DNA of 64,000 bases from Laterigemmans sp052161645 (GTDB lineage: Bacteria; Planctomycetota; Planctomycetia; Pirellulales; Pirellulaceae). This document shows, piece by piece, positions 1 to 9,095 of this stretch (position 1 is the stretch's first letter; every line of letters starts with the position of its first letter). Below the pieces are notes generated by a model that was not told the origin of the DNA, did no database searches, and worked only from the letters and a program-made list of their open reading frames with translations. The stretch lies in assembly GCA_052161645.1 (NCBI GenBank), contig CP197414.1; one strand, written 5' to 3'. Both the position numbers and the translations under genes were made by a program.

Positions 1-209
1 ATATGCAGATGCCAGTCATGAATGGACAAGAGGCCATTGCCGAACTGAGACGACTCAAGTTTACCATGCCGATCATCGCCCTGACTGCGGATGCCATGGA
101 GGGCGAACGCGAAGCTTGTATTAAGATTGGGTGTGACGATTATTTGCCAAAACCCATTGATGGTCCCAAACTAGTGGCCACAGTCATCAAGCATCTTGCC
201 GTTCGTTAG
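1..209 (+). CDS. Response-regulator receiver domain, C-terminal end (5' truncated)
   Basis: This is the last part of a CheY-like receiver domain, probably the C-terminus of a hybrid histidine kinase or of a response regulator. The visible segment reads MQMPVMNGQEAI, the stretch that normally follows the phospho-acceptor Asp. Bases 1-2 (AT) are the end of the preceding codon, which would be that Asp (GAT) just outside the window. The conserved Thr/Ala of the signalling switch (ALTADAM) and the Lys-Pro pair (LPKPID) are present, and the domain ends with TAG at 207-209. It gives no sign of an output domain after the receiver. Whether it relates to the phosphodiesterase downstream cannot be judged from the fragment. 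Confidence 0.85.
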   Translation, partial: MQMPVMNGQEAIAELRRLKFTMPIIALTADAMEGEREACIKIGCDDYLPKPIDGPKLVATVIKHLAVR

Positions 210-297
210 CATTTCAACGTCATCCCCGGCTGTTGCTTTTGCCAATATCGGTATTCTAACAGCCGCTTTGGGGCTTATGCCTGCCGATAGAAAATAC

Positions 298-1881
298 ATG
301 AAAAAAGTTTTGCTCGTTGTGATTGACGCCCTGGCGGCGCGCGTCGTATTGCCCGCGATGAAGGCAGGGCATCTGCCTTGCTTGCAACGGCTCGCCGAGC
401 GTGGTGTCTTGCGGGAGCGATGTACTTCCATATTTCCCTCGATCACTCCAGCTGCAACCGCGGCGATCGCCACTGGAGTCTATCCGGTCGATCACTTTAT
501 CGCGGGTGGATTCTGGTATGATCGGCGGGAAGAGAAGGTAGCCTACTATGGTGATGATTTTTGGGTGGTGGCAAATAAAGGCATCAATCAATTTTTTCAT
601 GAATTTCTGGTTGAACTAAATCTCCACCGACTCCATGCGGATACAATCTATCAATGGGTGGAACGTGGTGGCCTCACCGCGGCCGTAATTAATTACATGT
701 GGTTTCGAGGAGATCACACCCATCAGGTGAATCCCCCGCCGATCTTGAGGGTGTTGCCTGGCATTAATCGCGTCGACACGGTTGAGGGGCCACGAATTTT
801 GGCTCTCGCAGATTTTGCTGCTTCACGGTTACCTGGCTCCGATCACAAATTGCGAGCAACAGGTGGTGTAAAACGACGTTTTGGCTTTCATGATGAAACG
901 ACTGGGGAGTATTTGCTCTGCTTAGCGGATGCGGAGCCCTTTCCGGATCTTACCGTGGCCTACTTTCCAAATAACGATTTTGTCAGCCACGAAGAATCTC
1001 CACAAGTCGCCGAGTCAACCCTCCGCTGCGTCGATTCACAGCTCAGTCAATTTATTGACAAACGAGGCGGCTTGGATCGATTCTTGCAGGAATTTTCGCT
1101 GTTGGTGCTAGGTGATCACGCTCAGAGCAACATGGTGCCGAATGTTGATCAGATCGCCATCGATATGTGTCGCTTACTGGCCGACTTCAAGCTCGCGACC
1201 CCAGGCAAGCATCCTCAGATTTCGGATGAGTTGGTTATCTGCCCGAACATGCGAGCCTGTCATGTTTACCTCAAGCCTCGAACATGCGAGCTCAGAGATC
1301 GAGTGGTAGAGCAATTGCTTTCAGAGCAGAAAATTGATCAAGTTATTTATCGTGATGGCGTGTGGGGTGCCACCGCGCTGGCAAGCAGTGTTGTGGTTGC
1401 TCAGAAAGACACCTTTCAAGTTTTAACGCGTGATCGGGGGCGGCTGCGTTTCTCATTGGCGGCTAATGATTCGCTTTCCGCGTTATCGGATGAGTATGGG
1501 AATCATTGGGATCTCGACGGGGATCTCAGTTGCATCGATGCTGCGGTGATAGGAGGCAAGATTGTCTATCACGAGTATCCGAACGCTCTGGAACGAATTA
1601 TGACCAGTTTTTCACATCTTTCCGATGATATTTGGGTGACTGCCCGCGTCGGTTTTGAATTCAAAGTCGTCGAAACGTCGGTGCATGGTGGTGGCTCGCA
1701 CGGAGCGCTAAATCGCGATGACTCAGAATCAGTCCTGCTGACCAGTGGGGTTCCTGCTAAAATACAGATTCCCAAAAATCCGCGCACAATCGACGTGGCC
1801 CCCTTGATACTGAGAATTCTTGGGCTCGACCGTGAAGCCGACCGCTTAATCGCAGAACGTACAGCAGGTCCTGGTGGCTAG
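298..1881 (+). CDS. Type I phosphodiesterase / nucleotide pyrophosphatase family protein
   Basis: The 527-residue product belongs to the alkaline-phosphatase superfamily branch of type I phosphodiesterases and nucleotide pyrophosphatases, two-metal hydrolases of phosphodiesters. The N-terminus carries the first metal Asp (VVIDAL) and the nucleophile segment FPSITPAATAAIATG. The later metal ligands appear as NNDFVSHE, LGDHAQ and HGGGSHG. An upstream ATG at 196 keeps the frame open but would overlap the receiver gene and add a non-conserved leader, so ATG 298, which opens directly on the core strand MKKVLLVVIDAL, is preferred. No signal peptide is visible, so it is probably cytoplasmic. Its stop codon shares the four bases CTAG with the convergent deacetylase gene. 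The natural substrate is unknown. Confidence 0.85.
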   Translation: MKKVLLVVIDALAARVVLPAMKAGHLPCLQRLAERGVLRERCTSIFPSITPAATAAIATGVYPVDHFIAGGFWYDRREEKVAYYGDDFWVVANKGINQFFHEFLVELNLHRLHADTIYQWVERGGLTAAVINYMWFRGDHTHQVNPPPILRVLPGINRVDTVEGPRILALADFAASRLPGSDHKLRATGGVKRRFGFHDETTGEYLLCLADAEPFPDLTVAYFPNNDFVSHEESPQVAESTLRCVDSQLSQFIDKRGGLDRFLQEFSLLVLGDHAQSNMVPNVDQIAIDMCRLLADFKLATPGKHPQISDELVICPNMRACHVYLKPRTCELRDRVVEQLLSEQKIDQVIYRDGVWGATALASSVVVAQKDTFQVLTRDRGRLRFSLAANDSLSALSDEYGNHWDLDGDLSCIDAAVIGGKIVYHEYPNALERIMTSFSHLSDDIWVTARVGFEFKVVETSVHGGGSHGALNRDDSESVLLTSGVPAKIQIPKNPRTIDVAPLILRILGLDREADRLIAERTAGPGG

Positions 1882-2894
1882 TCGACTGCAGAAGTGACGG
1901 GGCCGAGACGGTTTGCCGCCCATTTCGCCATTTCGCTTGGTAACGCGTGCCACGGGGTGTGCTCGTTTTGAATTGATTCAAGAAAGCCGCGATAAATTCC
2001 TAGCCGTTCTGGCGAGTCTAGATAATCGGGATGGGTCAAAACTAGAGCCATGCCCCCAAAACGACGAATCTCTTCGAGCTTTAGCTGCCAAATTCGATCT
2101 GTCGATTCACCGAGTGTTACCAACAGCGTATGGTCCTGGGGCAGCGTGTAGGGCAGTTCAATAAACTTGCCAACTCGAAATGGCCACCAACTCTGTACGC
2201 CACCGGGCATCGCTTGAAAGGGATCGATATCGAAGCAGGACGAGTCGTACTTGATATTCAACTGCTGAAGCCAAGAGAGATTGCGATGCACCATTGGGGT
2301 GCGAAATCCGACGGTTCCCAATTCTTCGATGGCTTGATTAATCAAAGGGACCCGAGCATCGAAAGTCTTTTTGTTCAAAAATAATTTGCCATCATGGTTG
2401 TATCCATGAATGCCAATTTCGTGGCCCCGCTCGCGAAGTGACCGTATCAAGCCCGCGTCAGTCTTGTATTTGTAGGGAACGATATTCCAGCAGGAACGAA
2501 AACCCAACGCCTCCTCGATTGCTGCCAAGCGGTCTATTTTTTCCACGCCCTCTTTCGTTTCAACATCATGGGTCAGTACCAACGAAAAAGGTGCAGCATT
2601 CGGCCAAACCGGGTGGGTTAAATTGGGCCGTCCAGCCAAATGTGCAAGCAGTCCCGGCGGCAGATACCAGTCCCCGACCGGACTGACGCGACGGTTCCGT
2701 ACTCGCTGTAAAAGTTGACGCGCGAAAATTGGCAGATAGGAGCGAACGTGATAGAAGAGTTGGAATTGCTTGGATAGTTGAGCCCCTTCCATATCTTCAC
2801 CCAGCCATTGGCTGAGAGAGGACGCGAAATCGCCGTCGAAGAGAAACTGTGTCTCCAGGTGGCCAACTGGTGGATCACTGGGGGCAAGTGTCAT
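1878..2894 (-). CDS. Polysaccharide deacetylase family protein (EPS locus)
   Basis: The 338-residue product carries a NodB-homology domain of the carbohydrate esterase 4 type, which removes N- or O-acyl groups from polysaccharides with a metal. Visible motifs are THDVE (residues 108-112, the Asp pair position), HGYNH (163-167, metal-binding His pair) and FRTPM (Arg/Pro of motif 3). About 95 residues of unrelated sequence precede the domain. The start ATG (2894-2892) overlaps the TGA of the FemAB-like gene upstream as ATGA, so translation is probably coupled. It is the last gene of the 17-gene operon. Deacetylases of this type occur in exosortase-associated EPS loci. The polymer it acts on is inferred to be the one made by this operon. 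Confidence 0.87.
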   Translation of the reverse strand: MTLAPSDPPVGHLETQFLFDGDFASSLSQWLGEDMEGAQLSKQFQLFYHVRSYLPIFARQLLQRVRNRRVSPVGDWYLPPGLLAHLAGRPNLTHPVWPNAAPFSLVLTHDVETKEGVEKIDRLAAIEEALGFRSCWNIVPYKYKTDAGLIRSLRERGHEIGIHGYNHDGKLFLNKKTFDARVPLINQAIEELGTVGFRTPMVHRNLSWLQQLNIKYDSSCFDIDPFQAMPGGVQSWWPFRVGKFIELPYTLPQDHTLLVTLGESTDRIWQLKLEEIRRFGGMALVLTHPDYLDSPERLGIYRGFLESIQNEHTPWHALPSEMAKWAANRLGPVTSAVD

Positions 2895-3913
2895 CGTGCT
2901 AAAATTCCCCGCACCGCTTCAAACGCCGTGTTCGCGATCGCCATGCGGATCTTCGAGTACTGATTTGTGTAGCGGCCAAAATGAACGAGTTGACCGCCAA
3001 ACTTACTCTTAAAGTCACGCGGACCGTAAGCTTCATCTGGCCAGCCGGCTCCCCCAAAATCGTAGAGCTGGATGTCATTTTCCGCACACCATTGGAGTTC
3101 ATCCCAAGTTAGCAAATCAAAGGGGAAAACACCGCGGGGACGCAAGCTGCCACCATACCAGGCAAAAAAACGCCCGCGATAGATTAACCCTATTCCGCCG
3201 GCAATGTCCTCGTTCCCAAGGGTTGCTACGCGAATTTGAATCATCTCGGGAGGAAGATTCCTCAATACGGAATGGAATAGCTCAATGGAGGCCAAGGGGA
3301 CTCTTGACCGCGCATAACTGGCGACGATCAGCGGATAAATCCTCTCAATACCGGGTTGCGATTCCAGCAGGGAAATTCTAACGTCTCTACGTTTCGTCTT
3401 GGAGATGCTGTTGCGGGCCGATTTGCTGAGCTTTCGCCAGAGCGTATCGGCATCAACATTCGTGTCGACAATGTAGTTTAGGTAGTCCCGAAATTCGTAG
3501 TTGCATTTCTGCAAAGGTTCTTGTTCCAGGCAGGGCGCGCTGATAGCGCGAACTTCCGCAAATAGAGTCCGATAACGCATTTGGCTATCGTGTCGTTGAA
3601 TCAGCGTTTTTAACGCGGAGCGGCCGCGAGTGTCTGCCGCGCATAAAGGTTCTGCGTAGCAGATCGAACGCGAAGCAACGCGACTGGCCATACCCTCTAA
3701 CGTCGATACTTTTACCGCAGGGTGTAAGGCGAGTACCTCGCCTCTCTCATCGACTGCGGCGCAAGCCAGATTCTCATGCTTTGGCGTTTCATCAAAAGAT
3801 CGTAGCATCGAGCTCAAATGAAAAACGGTTCCTTTGGGGTGGTCGTTGACAAATTGATCCCACCGCACCGGATCATCCACAGGTGAGATGATGCGAAACT
3901 CACCCGGGCTCAT
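2891..3913 (-). CDS. FemAB/GNAT-like acyltransferase, copy 1
   Basis: The 340-residue product resembles the FemAB-related, double-GNAT-fold proteins found in exosortase/PEP-CTERM EPS loci. The best conserved block is near the C-terminus: YDFGGAGWPDEAYGPRDFKS, followed by FGGQLVHFGRY. FemX-type enzymes transfer aminoacyl groups from tRNA to cell-wall precursors; a role on the exopolysaccharide is inference. The start is set at ATG 3913, which overlaps the stop of the upstream JmjC-type gene as ATGA. The longer frame would need a TTG start and an extra leader of 60 residues that the paralogue at 6083-7138 lacks. The two paralogues align along their whole length (WDQFV.....G..FH near the start), pointing to an old duplication within the operon. 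Confidence 0.82.
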   Translation of the reverse strand: MSPGEFRIISPVDDPVRWDQFVNDHPKGTVFHLSSMLRSFDETPKHENLACAAVDERGEVLALHPAVKVSTLEGMASRVASRSICYAEPLCAADTRGRSALKTLIQRHDSQMRYRTLFAEVRAISAPCLEQEPLQKCNYEFRDYLNYIVDTNVDADTLWRKLSKSARNSISKTKRRDVRISLLESQPGIERIYPLIVASYARSRVPLASIELFHSVLRNLPPEMIQIRVATLGNEDIAGGIGLIYRGRFFAWYGGSLRPRGVFPFDLLTWDELQWCAENDIQLYDFGGAGWPDEAYGPRDFKSKFGGQLVHFGRYTNQYSKIRMAIANTAFEAVRGILAR

Positions 3914-4779
3914 TTGCGACACCATTTTCCGTCGCGAATCACGTGGCAGGTGCAATCGCATTTCCACAAACCCGCATTGTGTAATTTTTGTTTCAGACGA
4001 TGGGGGATCGCATCCAACAAAATGCCGCGGAGATCGTAGCCAATGTTGCTGACCGATATGGAAACATCTAGTGATCGTACGTGGTGCCACCAACCTCGTG
4101 GAATAAAAATCATTTCCCCCGGCTGTAACACAATGCGATGTTTCTCGGCCTCGGAAAATTTGGGAAACCTCTCAGCGTCGTAGTTCTCCAGATCGACCTG
4201 ACTGATCGTCGTGCCTTGGTCAAACTTTTTGCTCGGATACATGTTGGCCGATTCCGCCGGCGCGACGAGGTGCAGTAATTTGCGCCCCGCAATCTGTGCC
4301 AGGATATTATCACCCCAATCGATGTGAAAGCCGGTCACAGTACCAGCGGGGCCGATCCAGCCGACCGTGGAGGACTTTATTTTGTGCTGATCAAGGAGCG
4401 TAAAATCAACATCCTTCCTTAACTCGGGGAATTCATCAAAGAGCCGAAATACAGACAGGTAAGCAGTCTTGCCGTCCCCTGCCTTAGATTGCATCAGTTG
4501 GCCGACAAAATCCTTGAAGCTCTGTGAGCGAAAACCTGTTTCGCCCTGCATGACATTGCCTTCCTCTAGCAATACCTGCTGGTCGGAAGCCATTTGATGA
4601 AAGAACTCAAGACTCCAGCGTCGTCGCGCGCCCCATTCCGACATCATCTGACGCATTAATAGTGGGCGATTTTTCCGAATGTAATGGTGAAGGAAATCCG
4701 TTGCGGAGATCTTATCAACGACATCGATTTGGTGGGAGGAATTTTCTGTTTCAGCGGGAGTTTGTACTGGCGACAACAT
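3910..4779 (-). CDS. Cupin-8 / JmjC-type Fe(II) oxygenase-like protein
   Basis: The 289-residue product has a JmjC/cupin-8 fold. The expected Fe(II)-binding triad is visible as HID (about residues 152-154, in GFHIDWGDNILAQ) and the distal His in PRGWWHHV (about residue 232). Relatives include 2-oxoglutarate-dependent hydroxylases of proteins or small molecules. An unusual Cys-rich segment near the end (WKCDCTCH, plus a final Cys) could bind a metal. A GTG start at 4851 would overlap the upstream glycosyltransferase by about 100 bases; ATG 4779 overlaps by 29 and is preferred. The 3' end is coupled to the FemAB-like gene by ATGA. A hydroxylase here could act on a sugar, an amino-acid substituent or a protein of the EPS machinery; the sequence does not say which. 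Confidence 0.8.
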   Translation of the reverse strand: MLSPVQTPAETENSSHQIDVVDKISATDFLHHYIRKNRPLLMRQMMSEWGARRRWSLEFFHQMASDQQVLLEEGNVMQGETGFRSQSFKDFVGQLMQSKAGDGKTAYLSVFRLFDEFPELRKDVDFTLLDQHKIKSSTVGWIGPAGTVTGFHIDWGDNILAQIAGRKLLHLVAPAESANMYPSKKFDQGTTISQVDLENYDAERFPKFSEAEKHRIVLQPGEMIFIPRGWWHHVRSLDVSISVSNIGYDLRGILLDAIPHRLKQKLHNAGLWKCDCTCHVIRDGKWCRK

Positions 4780-6067
4780 CGGAGTGGCTGGTCGACTGAG
4801 GAGTTTGAGTTTCAGAAGGATCAGGGGTGGTAGATTGCTCTTGCTTACCACCCAATAAGCTCACATATAGGCTAACCAAAATATGTTCTTGGTGTGACCA
4901 AGCAAGGCTATTTTCAATTTTTTCCCGCCCGAATTGTCCCATTTCTGAAGATAGTTGGGGATCGTCGATGATTTGCTTAATTAAACCTGCCATCTCCGGT
5001 GCGTTATTGTCACTGGCGTAGAGCGCCGCCCGGCCGGCGGTGATCCGATTTTCCTTTGTATCGAACGCCACGGTGGGGCGTTTCATCGCCATATATTCCA
5101 TCGTTTTAATCGTCGTGCAGCTATCGTTGTAGGGATTGCTAGGATCGGGCGTCACGCAAACGTCGAAAGCCGCGATGTAGCGAGGTACCTCCGTGAAATC
5201 AACAAATCCCGTGAATTGAATCGAGTCAGTTACGCCTAACTCATCCGCCAATTGGTGCAACGAGGAAATCGCCGGTCCGGAGCCAACGACCACCCCTTTG
5301 ATCTCTGGGCGACTCTTCCTTAACTCGGCCAGTACTTCCACGAATTTTTCCACCCCATCCTGGATACCGATCACGCCGACGTAGCCGATCACGATGTTGC
5401 CGGGAGGGCGAATTCCTGGCATCGGAGCAATGTCAGGCTGAAACATTTCATGGGGGCCATTGCGAACAACAAAGCATCGTTCGGGTGGGGCTCCGCCCCG
5501 CTCAATCTGCACGTCTCGCTGGGTACTGTTCGTGGAGATAAGCGCAGTAGCCGTCTTACAGGCAAGTCGCTCAAAACCATGCAACAGCCGATTGATCAGA
5601 GCGTTTCCATCGCCTTGGTTCTGGGCTTGGTACAATTCAGGTGATAGGTCGTGTAGGTCGACGACGAACTTCTTGCCGACCAACTTGAAGGGTAACGCGA
5701 CCAGCGCATTCATGTCGGGCGGACAGTGGACGTGGATTGCGTCAAACCCATGGCGGACGAGTATCCAAGAGGCGAGCGCGAACGCAACCAGCATGCTGTA
5801 GCCAAACTCGAGCACGTAGCCGATCACTCCCGGAAATTCCAGCGGCTTCGGGTAACGGTAGACTTTCACGCCCTCCAATTCATCGAAGCGTTTGCTGGAA
5901 TTTCCAGCGGGGCAGATAACTGTGACGCGAAATCCAGCGCGCTGAAGACCAGTTGCTTCCAAGTATACACGTGTATCGTCCGGATAACTCTCGTTCTCGA
6001 GAATCATCAGAATGCGATTATGCGTCGTGGCTGCCGATAATCTCGTGCCGGTCAATTGCGGGGTCAC
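4751..6067 (-). CDS. GT4-family glycosyltransferase
   Basis: The 438-residue product is a retaining glycosyltransferase of the GT-B fold. The N-terminal half contains a strongly hydrophobic stretch (residues about 88-105) and the segment IHVHCPPDMNAL. The C-terminal half has the phosphate-binding region (NIVIGYVGVIG...GVVVGSGP) and the acceptor/donor segment PDPSNPYNDSCTTIKTMEYM, where family 4 usually has an E-x7-E motif. The last 35 residues are a Ser/Thr/Gln/Pro-rich tail of no recognised function. The start is GTG at 6067, 15 bases after the preceding gene, with a weak GGAA about ten bases upstream; an internal ATG at 6007 would cut the first beta strand. It presumably adds one sugar of the EPS repeat unit at the cytoplasmic face. 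Confidence 0.85.
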   Translation of the reverse strand: MTPQLTGTRLSAATTHNRILMILENESYPDDTRVYLEATGLQRAGFRVTVICPAGNSSKRFDELEGVKVYRYPKPLEFPGVIGYVLEFGYSMLVAFALASWILVRHGFDAIHVHCPPDMNALVALPFKLVGKKFVVDLHDLSPELYQAQNQGDGNALINRLLHGFERLACKTATALISTNSTQRDVQIERGGAPPERCFVVRNGPHEMFQPDIAPMPGIRPPGNIVIGYVGVIGIQDGVEKFVEVLAELRKSRPEIKGVVVGSGPAISSLHQLADELGVTDSIQFTGFVDFTEVPRYIAAFDVCVTPDPSNPYNDSCTTIKTMEYMAMKRPTVAFDTKENRITAGRAALYASDNNAPEMAGLIKQIIDDPQLSSEMGQFGREKIENSLAWSHQEHILVSLYVSLLGGKQEQSTTPDPSETQTPQSTSHSDVVASTNSR

Positions 6068-6082
6068 TTGTCGTGTTCCAAT

Positions 6083-7138
6083 TCACTTGGGTCGTTTGGC
6101 CGTCGATGCGCTCTCTACTACTCGTGGCGACAGCATGCCTCGCAGCCTCGCGTAGGCCGTTTCCGCGTACCGCATCTTTCGCGGGGCATAGATTTTCCGG
6201 TAGCGACCGTAATTTGTCATTCTCGCACCGAATTGAGACTTGAATCGGCCCGGGCCATAGCTTTCACCTTCCCAACCCGCTCCGCCAAAGTCAAATACCT
6301 GAAATCCGCCCTCTGAAGCATCGCGGATTACCTCCCATAATATACTAGACATCGCCGCTATGCCTGAAATTCTTAAGGCACCTGCGTACCAGTAAGTGAC
6401 TTGTTGACCGAAATACAAAAAGAGTCCGCTGGCAACTAAATTCCCTTGATATTCGGCAATAAACATTCGTATTTGTTCCGCCGGTAGCGTTTCGATAGCC
6501 GCCCGAAATAAATCGATCGTGACAAGAGGGACCTTTGCATGTGCGTAGCTAGACCGGAAAAGCTGATAGCTATGTTCGAGTTGGTCTAGCGGTTGAACCT
6601 CCCGGACGATTACTCCCCGCCGTTCACTTGAGCGAATACCATTGCGACATTTGGCCTCGAGGCCCTTGAATAAAAAGTCTGTTGAATGATTTAAATCGAG
6701 TTCGTAATTTAAATACCCCAGCCGTTGGTAGCCACCTGCTTGTAGGCTGTCATCCAGATCCTGGCAACTATGAATGGGGCGAAGTTCGGCGAACAGCGTG
6801 CGGCGCCGCATCCAGCGATCGTGGTTCGCTAGCAACTCGCTTATCGCCTGCCTGCCGGCTTCCGTGCCGTCGGAAATTGGCTCCGCGTATAGTATCGCTC
6901 TAGCTGATAATGACGTGTCAAAATATTTCAAAGTGTTGATGCGCACCGAGACCAAAACCGCTCGAATTTCGCCCGCTTGGTCGACCGCGCCATGAGCGTG
7001 AACCTGATGCCGAGGGGTTCGGCCAAAGGCACGCTGCATGGCGGTGGTGTGAAAAATGTGACCATTTGGGGTCGACGCGACAAATTGATCCCAGTTTGTT
7101 AATTGCGAAGCTTGTTGAATTCGGAAAATGGATGTCAT
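6083..7138 (-). CDS. FemAB/GNAT-like acyltransferase, copy 2
   Basis: This 351-residue protein is the paralogue of the product of 2891-3913 and shares its layout: an opening FRIQQASQLTNWDQFVAS block, a central NGIRSSERRGV segment, and a closing VFDFGGAGWEGESYGPGRFK block. The family is FemAB-related and is known from exosortase-associated EPS loci; the transferred group and acceptor are not known. The ATG at 7138 matches the paralogue's N-terminus and is well supported. It is followed after 15 bases by the glycosyltransferase gene and preceded by a 71-base gap after the asparagine synthase-like gene. Two copies in one operon suggest two different acceptor positions or substituents, which is inference. 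Confidence 0.83.
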   Translation of the reverse strand: MTSIFRIQQASQLTNWDQFVASTPNGHIFHTTAMQRAFGRTPRHQVHAHGAVDQAGEIRAVLVSVRINTLKYFDTSLSARAILYAEPISDGTEAGRQAISELLANHDRWMRRRTLFAELRPIHSCQDLDDSLQAGGYQRLGYLNYELDLNHSTDFLFKGLEAKCRNGIRSSERRGVIVREVQPLDQLEHSYQLFRSSYAHAKVPLVTIDLFRAAIETLPAEQIRMFIAEYQGNLVASGLFLYFGQQVTYWYAGALRISGIAAMSSILWEVIRDASEGGFQVFDFGGAGWEGESYGPGRFKSQFGARMTNYGRYRKIYAPRKMRYAETAYARLRGMLSPRVVESASTAKRPK

Positions 7139-7209
7139 TCGAGGACCAGAGGGAGTGTTGATTGCCTGGCGATGGTACTCTTTAAACTGATTAGATTCGT
7201 AGTAACGAT

Positions 7210-9087
7210 CTAGTCAATGAATCGCCTTGACCATATTTCAACACTCATTAGTCCCCAAAGTTCCGTGGCATGATCTTGAAAGCCCGTCTCGTGCTCACGC
7301 ATAAGCCGTTCCACAAATGCTTTATTAAATAATCCTCGCTGGTGGAATTGCGATGAGCAAAGAAGGTCTCGCATGAGTGGATTTGCCTCCTTGCGAAGCC
7401 AGTGCTCGATCGGAATGGGAAATCCCTGCTTTTTTCGATCGATGATCTCTACGGGTAAGAGTTTACGGGCGACTTGTTTTAGCAGATACTTGCGCGTCCT
7501 CCCCCGCAACTTGTATTGCTCCGGCACCCTCGCGGCAAACTCAACCAGATGATGATCCAGGAGTGGGACCCTCGCCTCAAGAGAGTTCGCCATTGTCAAC
7601 TTGTCGCCGCGTAAAAGCAAATAATCAGGCAGCCATAGTTTGCTGTCGACATACAGCATGCGATTTAGCGGAGTCTTTGCTTGGCAGCGCTCTAAATGGC
7701 TGGCGAATAAATCTGTCGCCCCGGCTTGTAACGCTAGGCTCTGATTGTCAAGCAAGGTTTGTTTGGCGTCATCAGAGAACATTGGAAACCAATTGGCGAA
7801 ACGCGTGGCCTCATCCTTTCGCGTTAGGGCGCCAATGGCAATCTTCGCGCGTCTTAAACCGGGTAGTTGACCGGTGGCAGCCCTGATCATGTTGCCAAGT
7901 GGTGCCGGCAGTTGGGAGAAATAGCGGGAGAATTGTTCTCCAGCATATCTCGCGTATCCGGCAAATAACTCATCACCACCTTCTCCGGTGAGCACCATTT
8001 TCACATGCTTGCGAGCCAATTTTGCGACCATGTGAGTGGCCACGGTCGCTTGGTCAGCAATCGGCTGGTCAAGGTGCCAGATAACGTCCTCCGCATGTTT
8101 AAGAAAGTCTGCAGCGGTGATTTTTAAAGTATGGTGATGGCAACCAAAGCGGTCGGCAACCTGTTGCGCGTAGGGTAGTTCGTCGGCGAGACCATCTCCG
8201 CCGAAACCAACGGAGAAGGTATTTACAGGCTCATCTAACATCTCGGCCATCAAAGCGACAATTATGCTGGAGTCCAGTCCTCCGCTGAGAAAGGCCCCGA
8301 AGGGCACATCGCTTCTCAGGCGTATCCGCACCGCATCGCGTAGTTTCTCCAGCAGCAGGTTGGTGTATTCTTCTTCAGAAAATTGCGGAGGCCCGGCTTG
8401 AGATACTGACGCGGGATAGCTGAGGTCCCAGTACCGATTGATCTCGGAGCCGCTGGCGGTTAATTTGATATAATGACCGGGCGGTAGGGAGTGGATGTTT
8501 TCAAATAGAGTTTGCGGTGCGGGGACGTATTTAAGTGAAAGATATTGGCTGAGTCCCGTTAGATTCATCGCCGCGGTGACGCGTGGATGGGCCAGTATCG
8601 CTTTGATCTCTGAGCCAAACACAAACGTCTCGCCCGTCTGGGAATAATACAAAGGCTTGACGCCTAAGCGATCCCTGGCGATAAACAACTCTCGCTTTTC
8701 GCGGTCCCAAATTGCAAAGGCAAACATTCCTCGCAGGCGTTCCAAGGCAGCCGCGCCCAATTCCTCATACAGATGTACGATGACCTCCGTATCGCTCTCT
8801 GTTTTAAGCTGGTGTCCGCGCTGTAATAATTCCTTGCGTAGCTCACGATAATTGTAGATCTCTCCATTGAAAACTACCGTGTAGCGGCCAGTTTCATTGC
8901 TAATCGGTTGGCTGCCGTCAGATAACGCAATAATGCTCAGACGACGCATGCCCATGGACAGCTCACCGTCATGAAGCCGTCCTTCTTCATCGGGCCCACG
9001 ATGGAAAATTGCCGTCAACATTCCGCTGAGAATGTGGTCAGGATCCTCGCTTGGGGAAGTTCTATAAAAGCCGGCGATGCCGCACAT
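7210..9087 (-). CDS. asnB: Asparagine synthase-like glutamine amidotransferase, copy 1
   Basis: The 625-residue product is a class II glutamine amidotransferase fused to an adenylating synthetase domain, as in AsnB. Cys2 of MCGIAGFYR is the glutaminase nucleophile, and FNGEIYNYREL and the GRY/ESDTE segments complete the N-terminal domain. The synthetase domain has the pyrophosphate loop SGGLDSS and the motif GEGGDELFAGY. In polysaccharide loci such enzymes (for example WbpS of Pseudomonas aeruginosa O-antigen clusters) amidate the carboxyl of uronic acids rather than making asparagine. The neighbouring uronic-acid pathway genes favour that reading here. It ends 71 bases before the FemAB-like gene and starts eight bases after a glycosyltransferase gene. 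True asparagine synthesis cannot be excluded from sequence alone. Confidence 0.88.
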   Translation of the reverse strand: MCGIAGFYRTSPSEDPDHILSGMLTAIFHRGPDEEGRLHDGELSMGMRRLSIIALSDGSQPISNETGRYTVVFNGEIYNYRELRKELLQRGHQLKTESDTEVIVHLYEELGAAALERLRGMFAFAIWDREKRELFIARDRLGVKPLYYSQTGETFVFGSEIKAILAHPRVTAAMNLTGLSQYLSLKYVPAPQTLFENIHSLPPGHYIKLTASGSEINRYWDLSYPASVSQAGPPQFSEEEYTNLLLEKLRDAVRIRLRSDVPFGAFLSGGLDSSIIVALMAEMLDEPVNTFSVGFGGDGLADELPYAQQVADRFGCHHHTLKITAADFLKHAEDVIWHLDQPIADQATVATHMVAKLARKHVKMVLTGEGGDELFAGYARYAGEQFSRYFSQLPAPLGNMIRAATGQLPGLRRAKIAIGALTRKDEATRFANWFPMFSDDAKQTLLDNQSLALQAGATDLFASHLERCQAKTPLNRMLYVDSKLWLPDYLLLRGDKLTMANSLEARVPLLDHHLVEFAARVPEQYKLRGRTRKYLLKQVARKLLPVEIIDRKKQGFPIPIEHWLRKEANPLMRDLLCSSQFHQRGLFNKAFVERLMREHETGFQDHATELWGLMSVEIWSRRFID

Positions 9088-9095
9088 AATATTAA

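Noticed and set aside
196..297. Upstream extension of the phosphodiesterase gene to ATG 196
   Set aside because: It would overlap the receiver-domain gene and add 34 residues with no similarity to the family; ATG 298 opens on the conserved first strand.
4780..4851. GTG 4851 as start of the JmjC-type gene
   Set aside because: It needs a 100-base overlap with the glycosyltransferase gene and adds only a basic hydrophobic leader; ATG 4779 is more economical.
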